Below the pieces are notes generated by a model that ran no database searches, was not told the DNA's origin, and saw only the letters and a list, made by a program, of their open reading frames with translations. Shown in pieces: positions 6,023 to 6,718 of a stretch of DNA of 6,718 bases. The position numbers and the translations under genes were made by a program. Source of the DNA: Dehalococcoidales bacterium (GTDB lineage: Bacteria; Chloroflexota; Dehalococcoidia; Dehalococcoidales; UBA5760); NCBI GenBank assembly GCA_028710655.1, contig JAQTTS010000112.1:1-6718 (forward strand), in the 5' to 3' direction. How positions within the stretch are numbered: the first letter of the stretch is position 1; every line of letters starts with the position of its first letter.

Positions 6023-6718
6023 GTGTTACTGCAGTTAAGGGTCAAAGCTATCGGCATCATCGAAGACATAAACTGGGCCCTGGGCCCCGGGCTGAATGTC
6101 ATTACCGGTGAGACCGGGGTGGGGAAGTCCCTGATAATCGATGCCGTGGAGGCGCTGCTGGCGGGGAGGGTGGAAGAAGACCTGATACGCTATGGCGCCG
6201 ACAGGGCTTACCTGGAGGGGGTTTTCACCCTTCCTCAAGACGATGCCGTTTCCCCCCTTGGGGAGCTCCTGGCCGACAAAGGGCTGAACGCCGATGAGGA
6301 GACCCTGGTTATCAATTGCGAACCCCGTCGTCAGGGGCGCGGCATTATCCGGGTGAACGGATACGCGGTAACCAGGGGGGTACTGAACCAGATCGGCAGC
6401 CTGCTGGTTGATATCCACGGTCAGAGTGAACACCTTTCCCTGCTCGATAAGGGTTACCATCGCTACCTTCTCGATTGCTACGGCCATACCCTGGACCTCT
6501 GCCGGAGTTTCAGTGCCAGGGCCCAGGAGCTCCATAAGGCGGAGGAAGAGCTCCGCACCCTGGTCGATGAGGAAAAAGAACGCGCCCGCCGTGAGGAGTT
6601 CCTGCGCTTTCAACTGGATGAGATAGAGCGGGCGGAGCTGCGCGAGGGCGAGGAAGAAGCATTGCAGGGGGAGCGGAATATCCTGGCTTCCAGCGAGCAG
6701 CTAAAGGCGCTGTCCTTC
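6023..6718 (+). CDS. recN: DNA repair protein RecN, N-terminal part
   Basis: RecN is an SMC-like ATPase that acts at DNA double-strand breaks in the cytoplasm, helping recombinational repair. The window holds 232 codons from a GTG start to the right edge, without a stop; the family is usually about 550-590 residues, so more than half lies outside. The start gives the family N-terminus (MLLQLRVKAIGIIEDINWAL). The Walker A loop GETGVGKS is at residues 29-36, followed by LIIDAVEALLAGR. The conserved HGQSEHLSLL stretch (132-141) corresponds to the RecN Q-loop region. Residues about 165-215 begin the charged coiled coil and contain the characteristic LRFQLDEIERAEL (194-206). All key residues of this half are present. 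It is transcribed divergently from the methyltransferase by a strong predicted promoter. The gene before it is not nadK or argR, which often stand next to recN. No LexA-type box is evident. Confidence 0.97.
   Translation, partial: MLLQLRVKAIGIIEDINWALGPGLNVITGETGVGKSLIIDAVEALLAGRVEEDLIRYGADRAYLEGVFTLPQDDAVSPLGELLADKGLNADEETLVINCEPRRQGRGIIRVNGYAVTRGVLNQIGSLLVDIHGQSEHLSLLDKGYHRYLLDCYGHTLDLCRSFSARAQELHKAEEELRTLVDEEKERARREEFLRFQLDEIERAELREGEEEALQGERNILASSEQLKALSF

Noticed and set aside
5659..6111. 150-codon plus-strand frame starting TTG across the recN upstream region
   Set aside because: It spans two promoters and overlaps the start of recN in another frame; the translation is rich in R, G and H with no domain and no SD.
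6035..6613. 192-codon minus-strand frame
   Set aside because: It is the antisense shadow of recN, whose motifs are unambiguous.
1..6718. CRISPR array, tRNA, insertion sequence ends or att sites
   Set aside because: No regularly spaced repeats, tRNA cloverleaf, transposase or terminal inverted repeats with target duplications were found by eye.

Overview
This 6.7 kb window looks like a chromosomal segment of a moderately GC-rich bacterium. The best guess is Chloroflexota, perhaps a Dehalococcoidia-type lineage. That rests on recalled style only (a large secreted Asp-box/Fn3 protein with a tripartite signal peptide, GTG starts, a membrane-anchored methyltransferase), so the taxonomy is tentative. 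No tRNA, rRNA, CRISPR array or recognisable insertion sequence was seen.

Layout. Positions 1-3181, minus strand: the first 1,060 codons of a very large secreted protein that runs off the left edge. It has a signal peptide, at least six Asp-box (BNR/sialidase-type) repeats forming a probable beta-propeller, then a cysteine-rich Fn3-like domain and the start of a second one. Positions 3182-3478: a leader of about 300 nt with an extended -10 promoter on the minus strand and a 51-codon reading frame that stops 4 nt before the big gene. Positions 3479-4450, minus: a 323-residue protein of unrecognised family that appears to be an internal duplication of an alpha/beta domain, each half carrying an FE..R motif and a ..TK motif. 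Positions 4451-4579: a gap holding its own extended -10 promoter. Positions 4580-5605, minus: an N-terminally membrane-anchored class I SAM-dependent methyltransferase. Positions 5606-6022: a 417-nt divergent control region with back-to-back sigma70-type promoters, inverted repeats and repeated G-rich motifs. Positions 6023-6718, plus: the N-terminal 232 residues of the DNA repair ATPase RecN, running off the right edge.

Functional picture. The four genes do not form an obvious pathway. recN is a housekeeping repair gene with a near-consensus promoter and a perfect palindrome just downstream of the predicted start site. The methyltransferase and the duplicated-domain protein are co-directional but look separately promoted. 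The secreted propeller protein is a separate unit. The most unusual items are the duplicated-domain protein, the possible non-AUG upstream start of the methyltransferase (which would complete its membrane helix), and the unusual leader of the secreted protein gene.
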